A stretch of DNA of 64,000 nt, taken from assembly GCA_963691655.1 (NCBI GenBank), contig OY829328.1, positions 33,437,890 to 33,501,889 on the forward strand. Reading direction: 5' to 3'. Both the position numbers and the translations under genes were made by a program. This document shows, one piece after another, positions 12,593-25,500 of the stretch; the stretch's first letter is position 1, and every line of letters starts with the position of its first letter. This DNA comes from Toxonevra muliebris. Taxonomy: Eukaryota > Arthropoda > Insecta > Diptera > Pallopteridae. Under the pieces are notes generated by a model. It searched no databases, was not told the DNA's origin, and was given only the letters and a program-made list of their open reading frames with translations.

Positions 12593-13244
12593 TAACACTG
12601 CACGGGACAAATGCACATAGGATAAAATGGGGGACGCTGATATTTATTGACATCAAAATTTTTAAAATTGGAAAAAAAAACAAAAAAAAAATGCCGTTTT
12701 TTCATCAAAACAGCCATTTTTGCAAAAAAAAAATTTTTCGATTTTTTTTTTATTTTATAACTTTACAAATTTAAAAAAAAATTTTTTTTTTTTAATTTAT
12801 TTTTTCCTAATTTGTTTCATCCTCGTTATCATCGATCACTTTCATCTCATTGTTAGCTTAACCCAGTAATCCCTAGCGGTACCTTGTCGCTGAGCCGTTG
12901 TTGAGCCAGGTTCAAAAATTTTGTTTTTCTCAAGTTACTTTCTTTATCTATCTACTTTGTGTTCTTGAACAATTAAATATTAAAAATTTCTTTGTGTATA
13001 CCTACAAAAATTAAAAAAATAAAAAAAATCGAAAATTTTTTTTTGTAAAAATGGATGCTTTGATGAAAAAAAATATGAATTTTTAATTTTTTATTTTTTT
13101 TAATTTTAAAAATTTTGATGTCAATAAAAAAAAAATTGTGACGTAGCAGAGCAAAACGGATCACGGATTCGGACTCAGCTACCCCTCATTACCCTCAGTA
13201 CACTTGTCCCGTCTCTGCTCATTTTTGGCTGTTGAGCAGTGTAA
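12593..13244. mobile_element. Long-inverted-repeat element, copy A
   Basis: The element (12596-13241) starts CACTGC and ends GCAGTG, with TAA on both sides (12593-12595 and 13242-13244). Its two arms are long inverted repeats: TATTGACATCAAAATTTTTA near the left mirrors the segment at about 13100-13125. The right arm also carries GACGTAGCAGAGCAAAACGG and GACAAGTGTACTGAGGGT. The left arm lacks part of the outer segment. A 3-bp TAA duplication would fit PIF/Harbinger, but the family is not proven. Copy B is at 30476. Short open frames inside are artefacts of A/T runs. Confidence 0.7.
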
Positions 13245-13249
13245 TTGAT

Positions 13250-16200
13250 CCCACTCACAAATTCAATTTATCCAAAACTGTTGCAATTTTAAAATTTTTT
13301 GAATTTAACTGTAACGCTTTTTAATCAAAATATGTATGTTTATAAAAATTAAAACCAGGAAACTATATCAGAATTTTGTTAAGCTTTCTTAAAATTAAGA
13401 CGCAAGGATCGAAATTTAGGCCTACGATTCCACAGTCCTGTTTAATTTTACTACCTTATTTTAATGCAGCGTGATTCAAATTTTTATTTGTATTCTATTT
13501 CGCTTACTTAACTAAGTATAACAGATTCAATATAAGCTTTTAATATCTTATAAAGATTTACGTTACCGCAAAAAATAGCAGAAAAACAAAATAAAGTTTT
13601 CAATTTTGTTTGGCGCGATCGTTTGCTAATTTGATTTTATTGATTTCAGATATGAATAGCCAAAGGATTTTGCAAAGCTTGCGCTGCTTCGTTTTTAATA
13701 TTTAAAATTTCACTTTAAATTTATGAAATTTTTATTTAATAAATTTTTTAGTTAATTTTCACTATTTGTTTATTTTTTAATATAAAAAAGTTTTTCTTTT
13801 GATACGAAGGCGAGATTTTTAGATTTTAAGTAAATTAATTTTTTGGAATATTTTTGTATATTCTGCGCGGTTTCTCTCAAGAGACCGCAACCAACTAAAT
13901 AATTGTTTGGAATTTAACGCTATTTATAAAGAGCTATTTTTTTTTTTTTTTTTGTTCTTCGTTGATAGTTAGTTAGTAGTTGGTTATTCCTGCCAACAAT
14001 CTACATAGATAACTTAATAATTATGCATATCCATTACACAGTTCAACATAAAAAATAAAAAAATAGCAAGAATCTGACGGTGGATTTTGATAGAACTCTG
14101 AAAAAATGTGCGTGCCTCAGCGTTTTAAAACTTTATATCTGATTTTATTTTGTCAGTATAAAAATTGAGTTTTTAGATGGATTTTTAAAAATACTGACTT
14201 TTCAAAATCCAGAACTTTACGGATTTTTTCATTTTGTATTGATTTAGTACTGATTTTAATAAATCTATGTTTTAAAAATCTGTAATTGTTTTACACCTTA
14301 ACATAATTATAAAAAATAAACTCAAGCTGAATTTATTGTCTTAACAAGTTTTAGTGGCATCACTGAAATTAGAATCTTCGGAAAGTGAACTCAATATAAG
14401 TAAAATCAATTTTAATATGAAATGTAAAGAGCTCTAAACATTTTTAAAAACCACAAAGATATAATAAGTACAACAGTAAGAGTTCTGTTGAATTATTTTG
14501 TCAATAAACGCTTAAAATACTGAAAAGTGGATTGATAATAAACGTATAAAATGCTTAGAAAAACGTTCTGGTTTGTACTGATTTTTCAAGTCAATTTTTT
14601 TTTGTAGTACTGATTTTTTATTGAAAAAAAAGTCGGAAAAGGCTCAACTTTTAAACAGCGTTAAAAAAAATTAAATTTAAATTTTTAAAACGCTGGTACA
14701 TATTTATTGTTTTTTTCAAAGCTTTACCAGAATCCAATCTATCAAAATGTTACTTTTGCAAAATTATATTTTTTGTCAGACAGTGTTATCAATAAGCAAA
14801 GTGAACTGCAGTTGAGGCGAAATGCGTTCGCGGACTTTATGCCAATTGGTTGATATTTTCAAGAGCTGTCGTTGATAGTAAGTTTTTGTTGGTTTCCATT
14901 GTTGAAGAAATCATGAAATCAAATGCCAACTAATTATGCAATAGGTAATTGAAATAATGAATAATAGCTATATAGATGGAGAGAAGCTTTTCTATGTAAA
15001 GAGAACACTTTTTGTTATTAAAATAGCATTATTGTGCTATTCTCTTGTAGACAATATAAAAAACAACACAACACAACACCAGCAGGTACATCAGCATAAG
15101 CAAACAGCAGCAACAAATGTATTCATATCAACTAGCAGCAGTAACAACTACTACAAATGGATGGTGGTGACAAAAGTTTTCTGTGTACTTTTATCGGTAA
15201 ACCTTCCTAAAAGTTATTATTACAGTAGGTTTAATATTCTTGATAACGTTTTATATTGCAGTTGTTTATGATTTATTATGAAATGGTTTCCATCATTTGC
15301 ATACCACAGTGCACACCCACCATCAGACTACAAGTGTGTGGGAGAGTTGTTTTCGTTAATTATGGACGCTGCTTGAAAGTTTTATATCGCACGCAAATTA
15401 TCTGGTGACAAATTATACTTACATTCGCATATCAACATCCGCGTCATTTCTACTCTTATGTATTAATATTATTGACCCTAATTTTGAAATCAATCTAATA
15501 TAATTTGTGCAAAACATTTTGTCTGTGTGTACCTAAATTATCAAAGCGCATAAATGTATAATGATATATATGTGTGTGGAATAAATATTATCGAATTTAT
15601 GAGCTTTTTGTTTACACATGCTAATACTTAATTCTGAGAAATTTAACGGGTGGTTCAGAACTGAGCACAGGTTTTTTTTAAACACATACTCTTTAGCTCC
15701 AAAGAACCTTTTCGATTGAAATTATATGAATGTCAATTTTAGACATGAAATTTTTTGTTCTTCTAATTACTGTCTTATAAGTCTTATAATAAGCTATCAA
15801 TCACCGGAATTTTAGTTTGTCTAAACCTAAGAATTTAAAAGAAAAATTAGGTTTGCATTTTTATAAAGGATTCCTTAGCATTCCTAAAAAAATAAAAAAA
15901 AATTATTTCTATTTATCAAAAAATATTTTTACTGCAAGCAGCTTTTGACGCCCAGGGAGTACTCACTAAATATTGAAAGATGCGTAAAATGTTATATTTC
16001 ATGCTAAATAGTTAGCCCTTAGATAGATTTGTACTATATGAAGATTTTTGTCAAATCAATTTTTTGCTATACTTGTGAACTTACCGTGGAATAAATTGTT
16101 TTTGGAATAAATAGTCATTGCAAACTGCAAAACTTTTAAACTCTTTAGTTTTACAGAAACTGAAATCCGGTGCGGTGCATATAGATCTATGTCCTTCGCT

Positions 16201-16380
16201 GTATGTATGCTGAAAATTATGTTCACACTGGCATGAGGAAGTTGGTCGCTTCAATCCAGACTTACCATAATATTGAACAAAAAACAAACCTCTTGGCTTT
16301 AAAAATTTGCGTATAGGGATAAAGTTGTACGGTTTTTATTTTATAATAAAAAAAATTATGTGTTTGCGAGCAATCACAGT
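13250..16380. other. Unannotated AT-rich stretch
   Basis: No exon, transposon protein or clear inverted-end element was recognised. A run of T occurs at 13930-13951, and CAG/CAA-rich sequence at 15065-15150 gives one open frame of about 100 codons without family resemblance. Confidence 0.55.
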
Positions 16381-16387
16381 AAAAGTG

Positions 16388-16866
16388 AAACTTTGTTGTT
16401 TATTTGAAGTTTTTGAAGTCTTCTTCTCTCTATATTGTTGTTGCTTTTCATCTGTTGATAATCGGCATAAGCACGAAGTAGTACACGTATATAATACAGT
16501 TACATGCAATCAAGCAGAGACATCTAGGTCGGCTCTCTCACTAAAGCACATGAGAAAAATCTGTAAGCAGTCGCCTCTCTGCATGATTGCATGTAGCCCA
16601 ATAACAACTGCATAACTTCGTTTCTTACTGGTTGTGTTAGAGTGCAACTAAAACGCTATTTTTCACGTGACTGTTGTTGTTGAAGCTTTTGCACTCTTCC
16701 TCTTTCGAAAGATTTTTCTCTGTTGATACTCTCTACATTTATTAGCACAAACATGATGTAGCACATGTATATAACACATGAAAGGAAATATGGAATCAAG
16801 CTCTCTCAATAAAACACATGAAATAAAACTGCGAGAAATCGACTCTCTGCTCGATTGTATATAGCC
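16388..16866. repeat. Two diverged direct copies of an about 200-bp sequence
   Basis: Segments 16388-16606 and 16664-16866 share, in the same order, CTGTTGATA, a GTAGYACAYGTATATAAYAC-like stretch, ATCAAGC, GGCTCTCTC/AGCTCTCTC with CACATGA, and a CGACTCTCTGC..GATTG..TAGCC end. A weaker relative may exist near 7565-7625. The order supports a tandem duplication or two insertions of one repeat family. No coding function is seen. Confidence 0.5.
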
Positions 16867-16879
16867 GATCTCTATATGT

Positions 16880-18060
16880 TTTTATGTCAAAAGGTGGGCC
16901 CGACATAGCCTACGCAGATAATTTGGATCCTAAGTTTTGGTATCCTGTAACCCCAATAAAACAGCTAAATCAAGAGAAATGCACTCATAATATTTTAATC
17001 CTCTTGAGCTAAGAAATATGTGATAAAATGTGGTCTGCATGCAGTTTTGAATGATCCAGTATATGTCTACATATAGTTTTTATTTTCATAACTGCACTGT
17101 AATCAGTTGCAGTTACTATTTGATGGTGGTGGCAGCCTCAGCAGCAACAAGTGCTGTGAAAACAATTAGCATAGAATTCTCGGAAATGTCAGTGATTAAA
17201 TGTGGCAATAAAAACGCGGGTACATTAAAAAAAAAAAAATATTTTGTTTTAGGGAAGGTAGATTGTAATAATATACATAAAGTAATTATGTACTTATGCA
17301 CTTTAGATCTAAGAGATGCATGACCAATTTTTCGCTCATCATCGTACAAGGTATTGTGTACTTGACTGAAATAAGAAACAGCAGAAGAAATATATGTCGT
17401 CAGATCCTTCAAAAGTTGCTGTTACAATCAGGGTTTGCATTAGAATACTCATGTTCCCACGTGTCCGTATTATTAAGAGCACAAAATTTAATTGTTTAAT
17501 TCAAATCGATACCACCGAAGTTAAACTACGCATACACTGTTTACGTTAAGCGTTGGGTTTTTAATTTTCTAAAAAACAAAGAAACAGTGCAAAAGTGTAT
17601 GAAATTTTTATTTCAGTTAAAGTTAGCTATTTACTTTTTAAATATAATTTTATGTAAATGTTGTCCACGACTACGTTGTAAGTGATCCATGCGAGAATTC
17701 CAATTTTGAGCCACTTTGTCGAGCATAATGGCTGGTATCTCGCCAATAACAAGCACAATAACAATAACAAGCATCTTTTTAGTGAAGTCTTTTACTCAAA
17801 AATTCAAGTGCTGCTTTATGGATCATGAAATGTATGTTTTAAACGACTTTTTACAGCTTCCTAGCAAAGAATTTTACACTGCAAATTAAGGAAGAAATGC
17901 CGATAAAAAATTAAACGAGGGGGAAAACGTTTACGTTTTTAGAAGAAAATGGTCAACAGCAGCCCAAAAACGTTCGAATGTGCTGTAAAATCATTAAAAG
18001 AAGTAGTGGTAAAAAATAAAAAAAAATTTATATAAAAAAAAAAAAAATTAATAAAAAATA
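16880..18060. other. Unannotated AT-rich stretch
   Basis: Nothing beyond low-complexity A/T runs (for example 18008-18060) is recognised. Open frames of about 90-98 codons on both strands around 17050-17410 overlap each other and have no family features. Confidence 0.5.
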
Positions 18061-18065
18061 CTCAT

Positions 18066-18145
18066 CTCGTCGCCTGAGTATTGATTTGGCGTATAGGCAT
18101 AGGAATACTTATACACATACGATAAATCAATTCTTAGGCGACGAT
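18066..18145. repeat. 80-bp palindromic hairpin unit, copy 1
   Basis: Left arm TCGTCGCCTGAGTATTGATT (from 18067), continuing TGGCG, is mirrored by AATCAATTCTTAGGCGACGA at the right end (about 18125-18144). The loop includes GTATAGGCATAGGAATACTT and ACACATACG. The whole unit, loop included, matches the copy at 34115-34193 in the same orientation. No target duplication or open frame is evident. It could be a tiny MITE or another mobile hairpin. Confidence 0.8.
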
Positions 18146-19020
18146 CTGTTTTCAAAACATGTATTTTTTTCTTACTTTACACGTATGTATGGTGTATGTA
18201 GATTCGGAACTAAAATATATCCTTGAAGAAGCTAAAAATAATTTAGCGAAAAGTTGGAGGAAAAAACGATGAAAAACTTGCGTTTTCAATCAACGATAAA
18301 AAACCAGAGATGCAAACCAAAAATAATAAAAATTTATTGAATGCAATGATATAAAACTACAACACAATATGAAAATTTAGAATATCAATTTGAAAAAACT
18401 GTTGTAGATTAGGTTTGTCTTAAAAATGGTTTAAGTAGCGCAAAAAGGTATCATAATATTATAAAACATTATTGGGGCAAACGAGGTTAAATTCACTTTG
18501 TTTGGTTTACAAACTTTAGAAAACTTCCTCAATTGGTCGAAAATTATTTTCTCATCAGATGATATTAGGTTCTTCGAGAACAGCAGAGTTGCTCTCAAAC
18601 AAACTACAATGTCATGAAATTTATATAGGTACTTACCGATAGATTACGATGATATATCTCCTCTGACCTTAAAGTGTAGGTCAAAAAAAATTATGACAAC
18701 CAGGACTATAATTGTCTTCAACAGAAATGATTATAGAAAATCATTGGTACTTGTTTGGCAAGTATACCTTATTTGTTACAGCTTATACATAAAAGATACT
18801 AAGTAATAGTGTTTGAAAAGCATAAGAATAGTGTTTGAAAAGCATAAGAGAATAGTTATATCATAAAACTGGTTTATTCATATCGCAGTCAGTTTATTTT
18901 ATATTGTTTTATTTTATGCTTTGAATTTTTTAAAAAGAAAGTCTATGGGCAAATATAAGACGAAATTAAAATTTAACTTAACTATGGAAATTGGATCTCA
19001 AACGCATAATATCCCTTTCA
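18146..19020. other. Mostly unannotated stretch with a short shared repeat
   Basis: Apart from 18614-18691 (listed separately), I see no gene or element ends. Confidence 0.5.
18614..18691 (+). repeat. Interspersed repeat fragment (partner at 58189)
   Basis: CTCCTCTGACCTTAAAGTGT with flanking ACTTACCGATAGATTACGAT resembles 58189-58262, which has ACTTACCCATTGATAAGAGT and CTCCTCTGACCTTGAAATGC. Similarity covers about 75 bp in the same orientation. The family is unknown and no ends are definable from two fragments. Confidence 0.6.
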
Positions 19021-19021
19021 T

Positions 19022-20745
19022 ATGAAAACTTCTGTGGTTAGGTTAGGTAGTACTGGCAGGCCGAAGCCACGCATAGACCTTTAGATCCTTAGCGATACCA
19101 GATAGGAGACCTTAGAATTATTTAACGAGTATATATCTAGCGAGTGTACACGTCATTTAAGATACGAGTGTGGTTAGTAAACTTTAAAAGACAGTTCACC
19201 CCTAGTTTAGCGACCTCGTTTATACCCTCAAACTGTAGAGCTCCTAAGTACATTCATCGAGTTCTAGCGAGCGAGGGACAGGAACAAAGAAGATGCTCTA
19301 GAGTTTCCCTCGCATCTTATTCCATACATTTCCTGCACCTATCATTATCTGTTAGTTTTAGTTTAAACGCGTGCGATTTGCGATTTTACATGTGGGTATA
19401 TTTCTCCACCTAGCTATCGCTTTCTTCCACATTCGTGCTTCTAGGTTACAATTAGCTACCTGAAGAGGCATCATTACTTCTCTGAATTGATCCTCCAGCA
19501 GCTTAGTTGCTTTTTTTTGCGCTTTTGTCGATAATATCATTTCCATCAATGCCTTTGTGACTATGTACCCAATAGATACACAGCTTACGTTTAGTAGTCA
19601 GTTTCTCCATTGCTGCCCTGCACTGAAGAACATTTTGGGACGATGTCCAGTGTGATGTCAATGCTTTTATAGCTGATTGACTATCTATATATATATGTAT
19701 TGTTGAGTTGATAGTGGCTACACTGTTTGCAAGCTTCGCAGCCTTCCTAGCGGCAAATATTTCAGCCAGGAACATGCTGCAGTAATCAGGAAGCCTGAAG
19801 GGCTTTCTGATGTTTAGCACACCACAGTAAACACCAGCGCCTACCCCCTCAACCATTTTTGAGTTATCCATAAAGACATTGAAGGGTTTGCGTTCTAGTT
19901 CCATACCCTTACGCCAGCCTTCCTGTTCAATAACAGCTTTTATCTTCTCTTCAGAGCTCAGTTTCGGGATCACATAATTTTAATCAGATGTGTTCCGACT
20001 AATTGAGCTATTTCCGAAGGATCTACAACATAGTTTTCCAGTAACCAGTAGTATTTCTGCCCGATTTTCTGCGAAGAAATCAATTTGAGGCAGGTTGAGA
20101 ATGGCTTCAAGAGCTGCCGTTGGAATTGTTCTCATGGCTCCCGTGATACATAGCGCGGACAGCAGCTGAACCTTTTCCAAATGCTTGATATATGTTTTCA
20201 TTTTAGTTACAGTCCACCATACCGAAACACTACAGAGCAGTATAGTTCTAACTATGGTTGTGTAGCATAAGAGAGGATGACAAACCTCATGTGCTTCCAA
20301 GCATCTTTTTGCATGCGTACAGAGCAGTGTGGCCAACTTTGGTCCGCTAAAATGAGGAATAAAACGCGTATTTTCTTTAAAAAAGCGTTAAATTTTTTTA
20401 CTTATAAAATTGCGAGAAAACTCAATACATTTAAACTTTTTTACTAATACAAGCACACATCTAATACTTCTAGTCAATGAAAATTTATTCGATTTTTCGA
20501 AGATATTTTAAATTGAAAACACGCACTGTGCGGTATAACACTTTTTTCCGTATTTTAATTTTCAAAAAGCACTAAAATCAAAGAAAAGCGCTGAGTTGAC
20601 CACACTGGTACAGAGCATTGGTTCCCATCCTCACCCTCTCTTCAAACATTAAGCTTCCACTTCTCTGTGGTGTCAAAGCAATAAAGTTTTTTATCAACCG
20701 GATCAAGTTAATGTGTTGGGACTACTGCCCAAACCCATCAACCAG
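19022..20745 (-). pseudogene. RNase H-bearing LINE ORF2 remnant
   Basis: The minus strand encodes the 3' half of a non-LTR retrotransposon ORF2, split by a hAT MITE at 20325-20607. In coding order: a reverse transcriptase thumb (19980-20336) with VRTILLCSVSVWWT, KVQLLSALCITGAMRTIPT and AALEAILNLP; RNase H (19503-19973) with VFMDNSKM, AEIFAARKAAKLAN, IYIDSQSAIKAL and WVHSHKGIDGNDIIDKSAKK, which keep the catalytic D-E-D-D order; a frameshift at a run of eight T; then a C-terminal zinc-finger segment near 19290-19345 (CRKCME, then ARETLEHLLCSCPSLARTR). Upstream of the MITE the reading continues with a degraded LNV..RVRMGTNAL-like stretch. The 3' end near 19025-19080 carries GGTTAGGTTAGG and CAGGCCGAAGCC. 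Stops are frequent and the segment between RNase H and the zinc finger is shortened. The order fits the I/LOA group; the exact clade is uncertain. Confidence 0.85.
20317..20615. mobile_element. hAT-type MITE inserted in LINE remnant
   Basis: The 283-bp element (20325-20607) begins CAGTGTGGCCAAC and ends GTTGACCACACTG, 13-bp ends with one mismatch. Identical 8-bp repeats GTACAGAG at 20317-20324 and 20608-20615 are the target duplication. It interrupts the LINE reverse transcriptase reading, so it is younger than that copy. No coding capacity. Confidence 0.92.
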
Positions 20746-20749
20746 CCAT

Positions 20750-21812
20750 CACTGTTTACCAAAGTCTTTCATTTTAAAACTAAAAGTAGACAACAAATTT
20801 CAATTTAATGCTTATTAATAGAAAGCAAACTTACCTTTTTTCTGATATCGTTTCTATTGTATTTGCGAGTGTATTTTGTTTTAGTCAAAATCCTAGCTCT
20901 TCATCTGCTAATCCTCTGCAATTTAATAAAATATGAAATGAATTTAGAACACAAAAGTTTGGCAAAACTTTTTACACACACATACACACAAAAAAAAAAA
21001 AAATAAAAATAAAAAAAGAAGAAAATTTCGAAAAGAGAGACTATGTAATACTATTCCACATCATAATCCCAAACTGACTGAAAGAAATTCAATATTTTAC
21101 TAAAACAAAAAAGCAACAAAACATGAAGACAAAAAAGGTATTAAAACTAAAACCGTTAACAAGAACGAGGTCAATTGAATAGAATAATACCAAATAGGAA
21201 GATGAGTTTTTGAAACCAAAAATAAAATACCAAAAAATTGATAATGCCATAAAAAAAAAAATTTAAAAAGGATAAAGTCAAAGAGCGTTGCATTCTCTGT
21301 TTCCAATAGCAAAGTGATTCTTTTTAAGCTTTTTTTTGATACTGTATCAAATATTAATGCTCAAGCTCATGTAAAAGTATACTATACATATAATATTCAA
21401 ACCCCGAAGAGATAAAAAAAAAAAAAAAAATAATAAAAAAAAAAATTGTCATTTTAACTTTGAAATGGCGAAACAACCAAATTTTATAACAATAACTGTG
21501 CTGCTGCTGATGCATGCTTGCATGCGATAAACCCTAAACCGAGGAAAAACAGGTGAAAATATTTACATAACAAAAAGCATAAAGAAGTCATAGAAGCGGG
21601 GAAATTTAATAGGGGAAAAGGAAAATTTAACGAGAGGATCAGCTGAAGTGAGGACGAATGAGGAGTAGATGTGGAGACTGTTTCAAAAATCGCACTCCCA
21701 TATGAGCATTTTGGTGCAACACATTTGCGCCAAACATTTTTTTGTCTTTATGTCACATACACACACAGACACACATAGCTACATAAAAATATTCATATAG
21801 GTATAAACAATA
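20750..21812. other. Unannotated AT-rich stretch
   Basis: Poly-A runs at about 20990-21020 and 21414-21445; no gene or element ends recognised. Confidence 0.5.
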
Positions 21813-22537
21813 TATTAGGGCGGAGTGGAAAAATGTTTGTTCTGTGGCCTACCTGGAGAAGTTTGCAAATGATGTCTTGCTTTTCTTTTCTTTTTATGGA
21901 TTTCAAAACATTTAGGAGTGGATAAACCTCGATGAATGCAAAACATTGAGCTGATTGGGGAAGGAAGATAGAAAGTATCGGTGAACGCTCACTTTGAATT
22001 TGGTAAGGTCATAAATGCCAGGAAAAATTTTTGCAGGATGATTATTCAATAAACGAGTGGTACAGCAGAGAAAAGAACTATTGTATTTCGGTAATGCGTA
22101 GCGTGTTGGGTAATCGTTTCTATGTGGAGCGCGTGAGTTCCGTATGCAATTCGCATTGTTTTAGAGAACACATGAACCGGTGGCTTCAACAGTACATACG
22201 GTAGAATGGAATGCGTTACGTTAAGCCCCGTTCCTTCGAAGGTCCAAAAAGTTAATAGAGCTGGAAATCCTTTTACTTCCTATTAGTTTTATCGTTCAAT
22301 GCTGAATAAGGTAAAGGAGCTCTAATTGCGTTAATTAAGATCCTGCTCACAGATGCGACTTCTAAGATAGAGTTGAAGTTAACCGATTCGATCAAACGAT
22401 AAAAGATTTTCAACCCTATGTCAACTTCAACTTTCACGACAACCTTAAAAGTTAACCAAACATAACCAAAAAAGGCCGTCTTGCTGCAGACGACAACTGA
22501 TGCTAACTTTCCCAGGTGGTTTCACTCTACCCTAATA
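21813..22537. mobile_element. TA-flanked MITE, 721 bp
   Basis: TTAGGGCGGAGTGGAAA at 21815 and TTTCACTCTACCCTAA at 22520-22535 are imperfect inverted ends. Both are preceded or followed by TATA, giving a TA target duplication as in the Tc1/mariner superfamily. No transposase reading was recognised inside, so it is probably non-autonomous. TTAGGG-starting ends are the main evidence; identity by eye is about 75% over 17 bp. Confidence 0.65.
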
Positions 22538-22539
22538 TA

Positions 22540-25500
22540 TATATACCCACAAGCGGATACCTTGATTTCCTAAGGGGAATTTTAATTTTTCCGTCCCCTG
22601 AAATTTTTTTTTAGTTCATGACCAACGATCGAAATGTATGAAATTTATGTCGTGAAGAGGGGGCCGTGGTGGATACGCTAGTGTATATATGTATGTATAC
22701 AATATAACTTCACAATCTACGTAGGTACAGACTGCCAACAACAATAATAGCAATAAGCAAATACCGTCCATATTTACGATAAACTTCCGAAAAATGTACA
22801 ACAACATTTTTATGGTAAATTTTCATTTCGGTTGCGTATTTATTTCCGCAGAGAATTCCGATATTGTAAAACCAAATGCATACACATGAAAACTAAATGT
22901 AACAAAAAACTAAAATTATTAAGTCGAAAAGGCCAAAAACATCAAACGGGCCAATAACTACAAAAACAACATCGCAATGAATGCGTATGCCAAAATCAAT
23001 AACAACAACTATGTGCATATACAAAAATTGTGAAATTCGCAAAATGCTATAAAAGCATTTAAAGTCTTCAAATAAAAAATAAATGAAAACGGAATGACTT
23101 TAAAATTGTGGAAAATGTATAAAAATTCCTTACGAGTTACAAGTTAGCATACACATTCACACACATATTCACATACGCACGCATTTACACGCATGTATAT
23201 TGAACCAATGTATTATGGCCTTTAGCCAACAGCGTCAAGTTGCGGCGAAATATTGTTAATTCCCTTTCCGCAAAAGCAAAAAAAAAAAAAAAAAAAATTG
23301 ATGCCAAAAGCAAATCTGTTTTTCTCCCTCCCTTTCCCTATATACACGAAACAGTCTCTTTTTAACTATATGCTTGTTCAAAAGCGAAAAACAATTTTAC
23401 AATATTTATCGTTTGGGTTCGAAAAACATTTTTATGTGTGTGTGCTTGTGTGCACCTGCAACGAAAAAGAAAAAAAAAACCGGAAACGGAAAACAAACTG
23501 CACACATACACTCGCAAACTAATCGTAAAAATTCAAAGTTTTCAAGCGAAAAGCTTAAAAGAGCACCAACCAACGACTACCACCGTCAAGCACTTTCAAA
23601 GATTAACCTGCAAAAGCAAAGGTTGCTTTTGTGGCTTAGAGCTCAGAGGAATTGAATTGTGGAAAAGGCTAAAAGCTTGTACACATTTGTATATGTATAC
23701 TCGTAGAATACTGGCGCTATGCGTTAAAATTCAATATTATTTTTAAGTGGTGTCAGTCACAGTCAGACTTTATCTTCAAGTATTTTGATTTAAGCTTAAC
23801 TAACGTCAAGGCAAATTTAAGTGCTGGTGTATCGCACTACTGCAAAAAAATAATTTGTGGTTAACAAAATTTTTTGGTTAAACGGAACACAAATCGACAC
23901 TTAAAAACAGTGACGGATCCAGAGAGGTGGGGGGGGGGGGGCTATGCAATGTGAATGCTTGTAACCTATAAGAATCTTTCTACATCGCAACTATTTATTA
24001 GACACTTGGGCTGTTAAACCTAGGTCTGTTTATAGATGCTTTGGTTTTTTTGCCTACTTTTTAATTAGATCTTGTTTTTAGACTTAATTTAAGTTTCTTT
24101 TCTAGTCTGAGTATTGTTTTGAATTTGTACGAAGTACGAGTGGTGTAAATTTTGATTAGATTCTTAAACTTAGTTTTGGTCTGGGTTTACATGAATGGTT
24201 CTTTAACGGACGAATAAATTAGTACAGGATTATTTCGACCGAGAATTAAATACTATAAGGTCATAGCTCTGGCGGTTAGTAAAGCCAAATTATTGCGATC
24301 CTAACCGATAGTTAAACAGCTTTTAAGCCACTTAAATCTTACTAGGTAACTTCAAAACTAGTGGCAGAATGTCTTCACAAACTCTATTTTCGGGCTTAAA
24401 TCCTATGGATTTCAGGGCATTTTTGGATTGGAGGGAATCAAGCTGACGATAAACTACCAAAGAAAGGAGCATCAAATTCTTTTGTGGATTCAGAGCCATT
24501 CTGCGGGATGGGAAAAATAACCTTCTCACTATTTGCAGTGCACTCTCTAATAATAACAATATGCAACAGGTAGCTCCATCACTTTAGGTTTTAGAAAGAA
24601 CGGTACATGGAGTCATGAAAATGGCTTAATTTAGCCCGTACCAGGACATTTTTAATTCATGTTTTATCGTTTTTGGTGTCTATAAAAAAGTTGTTTAGTA
24701 GAAATAGAAGCACATTTTTTGTAAACACAAGAATCCCACATCTAAGCTCCATACCTCAAATTTTGCAAGTTTTTTAAGAACAGCGTGAAATAATATTACC
24801 AATAGTCTGAACAAATGATAAAAGTATTATAGAATGTTTGGGAAAAAGTTTGCTTATTAAAAAGTATCGGTGAACATCAAAACACCCTCTACCCCCTTAT
24901 TCTTGGAAAAACTCAATTTTGTTTCACTGTGTAATTATTGGTCTGGCTCAGGGTTTTGGTATAGATTTTTGCGTGTTTTAGTTTGTACTTAGTCTGGATC
25001 ATCTAATTATTGATCTGATAAGTATTTTATAATTCAGCAAATCATAGATACGCCTGGGTTCTTTTGTCCTCACCAAAGAGTGCAAAAATGCCGTAAATGG
25101 CCATAGATTAGATTAGAATTAGTTGATAAATAAAACTTTTGCATGTGTGTGCATGCATGTTCTATATTTACAATTTGAAATGCACATCACTTTACCTTTA
25201 CCATTCTCTTTTCATTGTTATGTAATTGAAATTTATTTTGACCACTAACAAAAAAGTGTAAGCAGAAAATAGCAAAACGTAAAAACTAAAAATTTACCAC
25301 AGCTAAATGTAAAATAGTCACCTTTGAAATTCTTTTGCTACACACAACCCTGAACTCTTATACGGATATTGAACGTAACCAAAATGCTGGAAAACTAAGC
25401 TCAAATACAAGTAAACAAATGTACCAAAACCACAAAATCTATAGAAATGATTTTAATAAAAAATAAGAAAATAATAGCAGAAGAAAAAATTTTTTAAAAA

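Noticed and set aside
14957..15271. 104-codon frame with CAG/CAA-rich centre
   Set aside because: Repetitive Gln/Thr/His stretch flanked by AT-rich sequence; no splice or family evidence.
24332..24559. 75-codon minus-strand frame
   Set aside because: Looks slightly protein-like, but no motif, start context or neighbour supports it.
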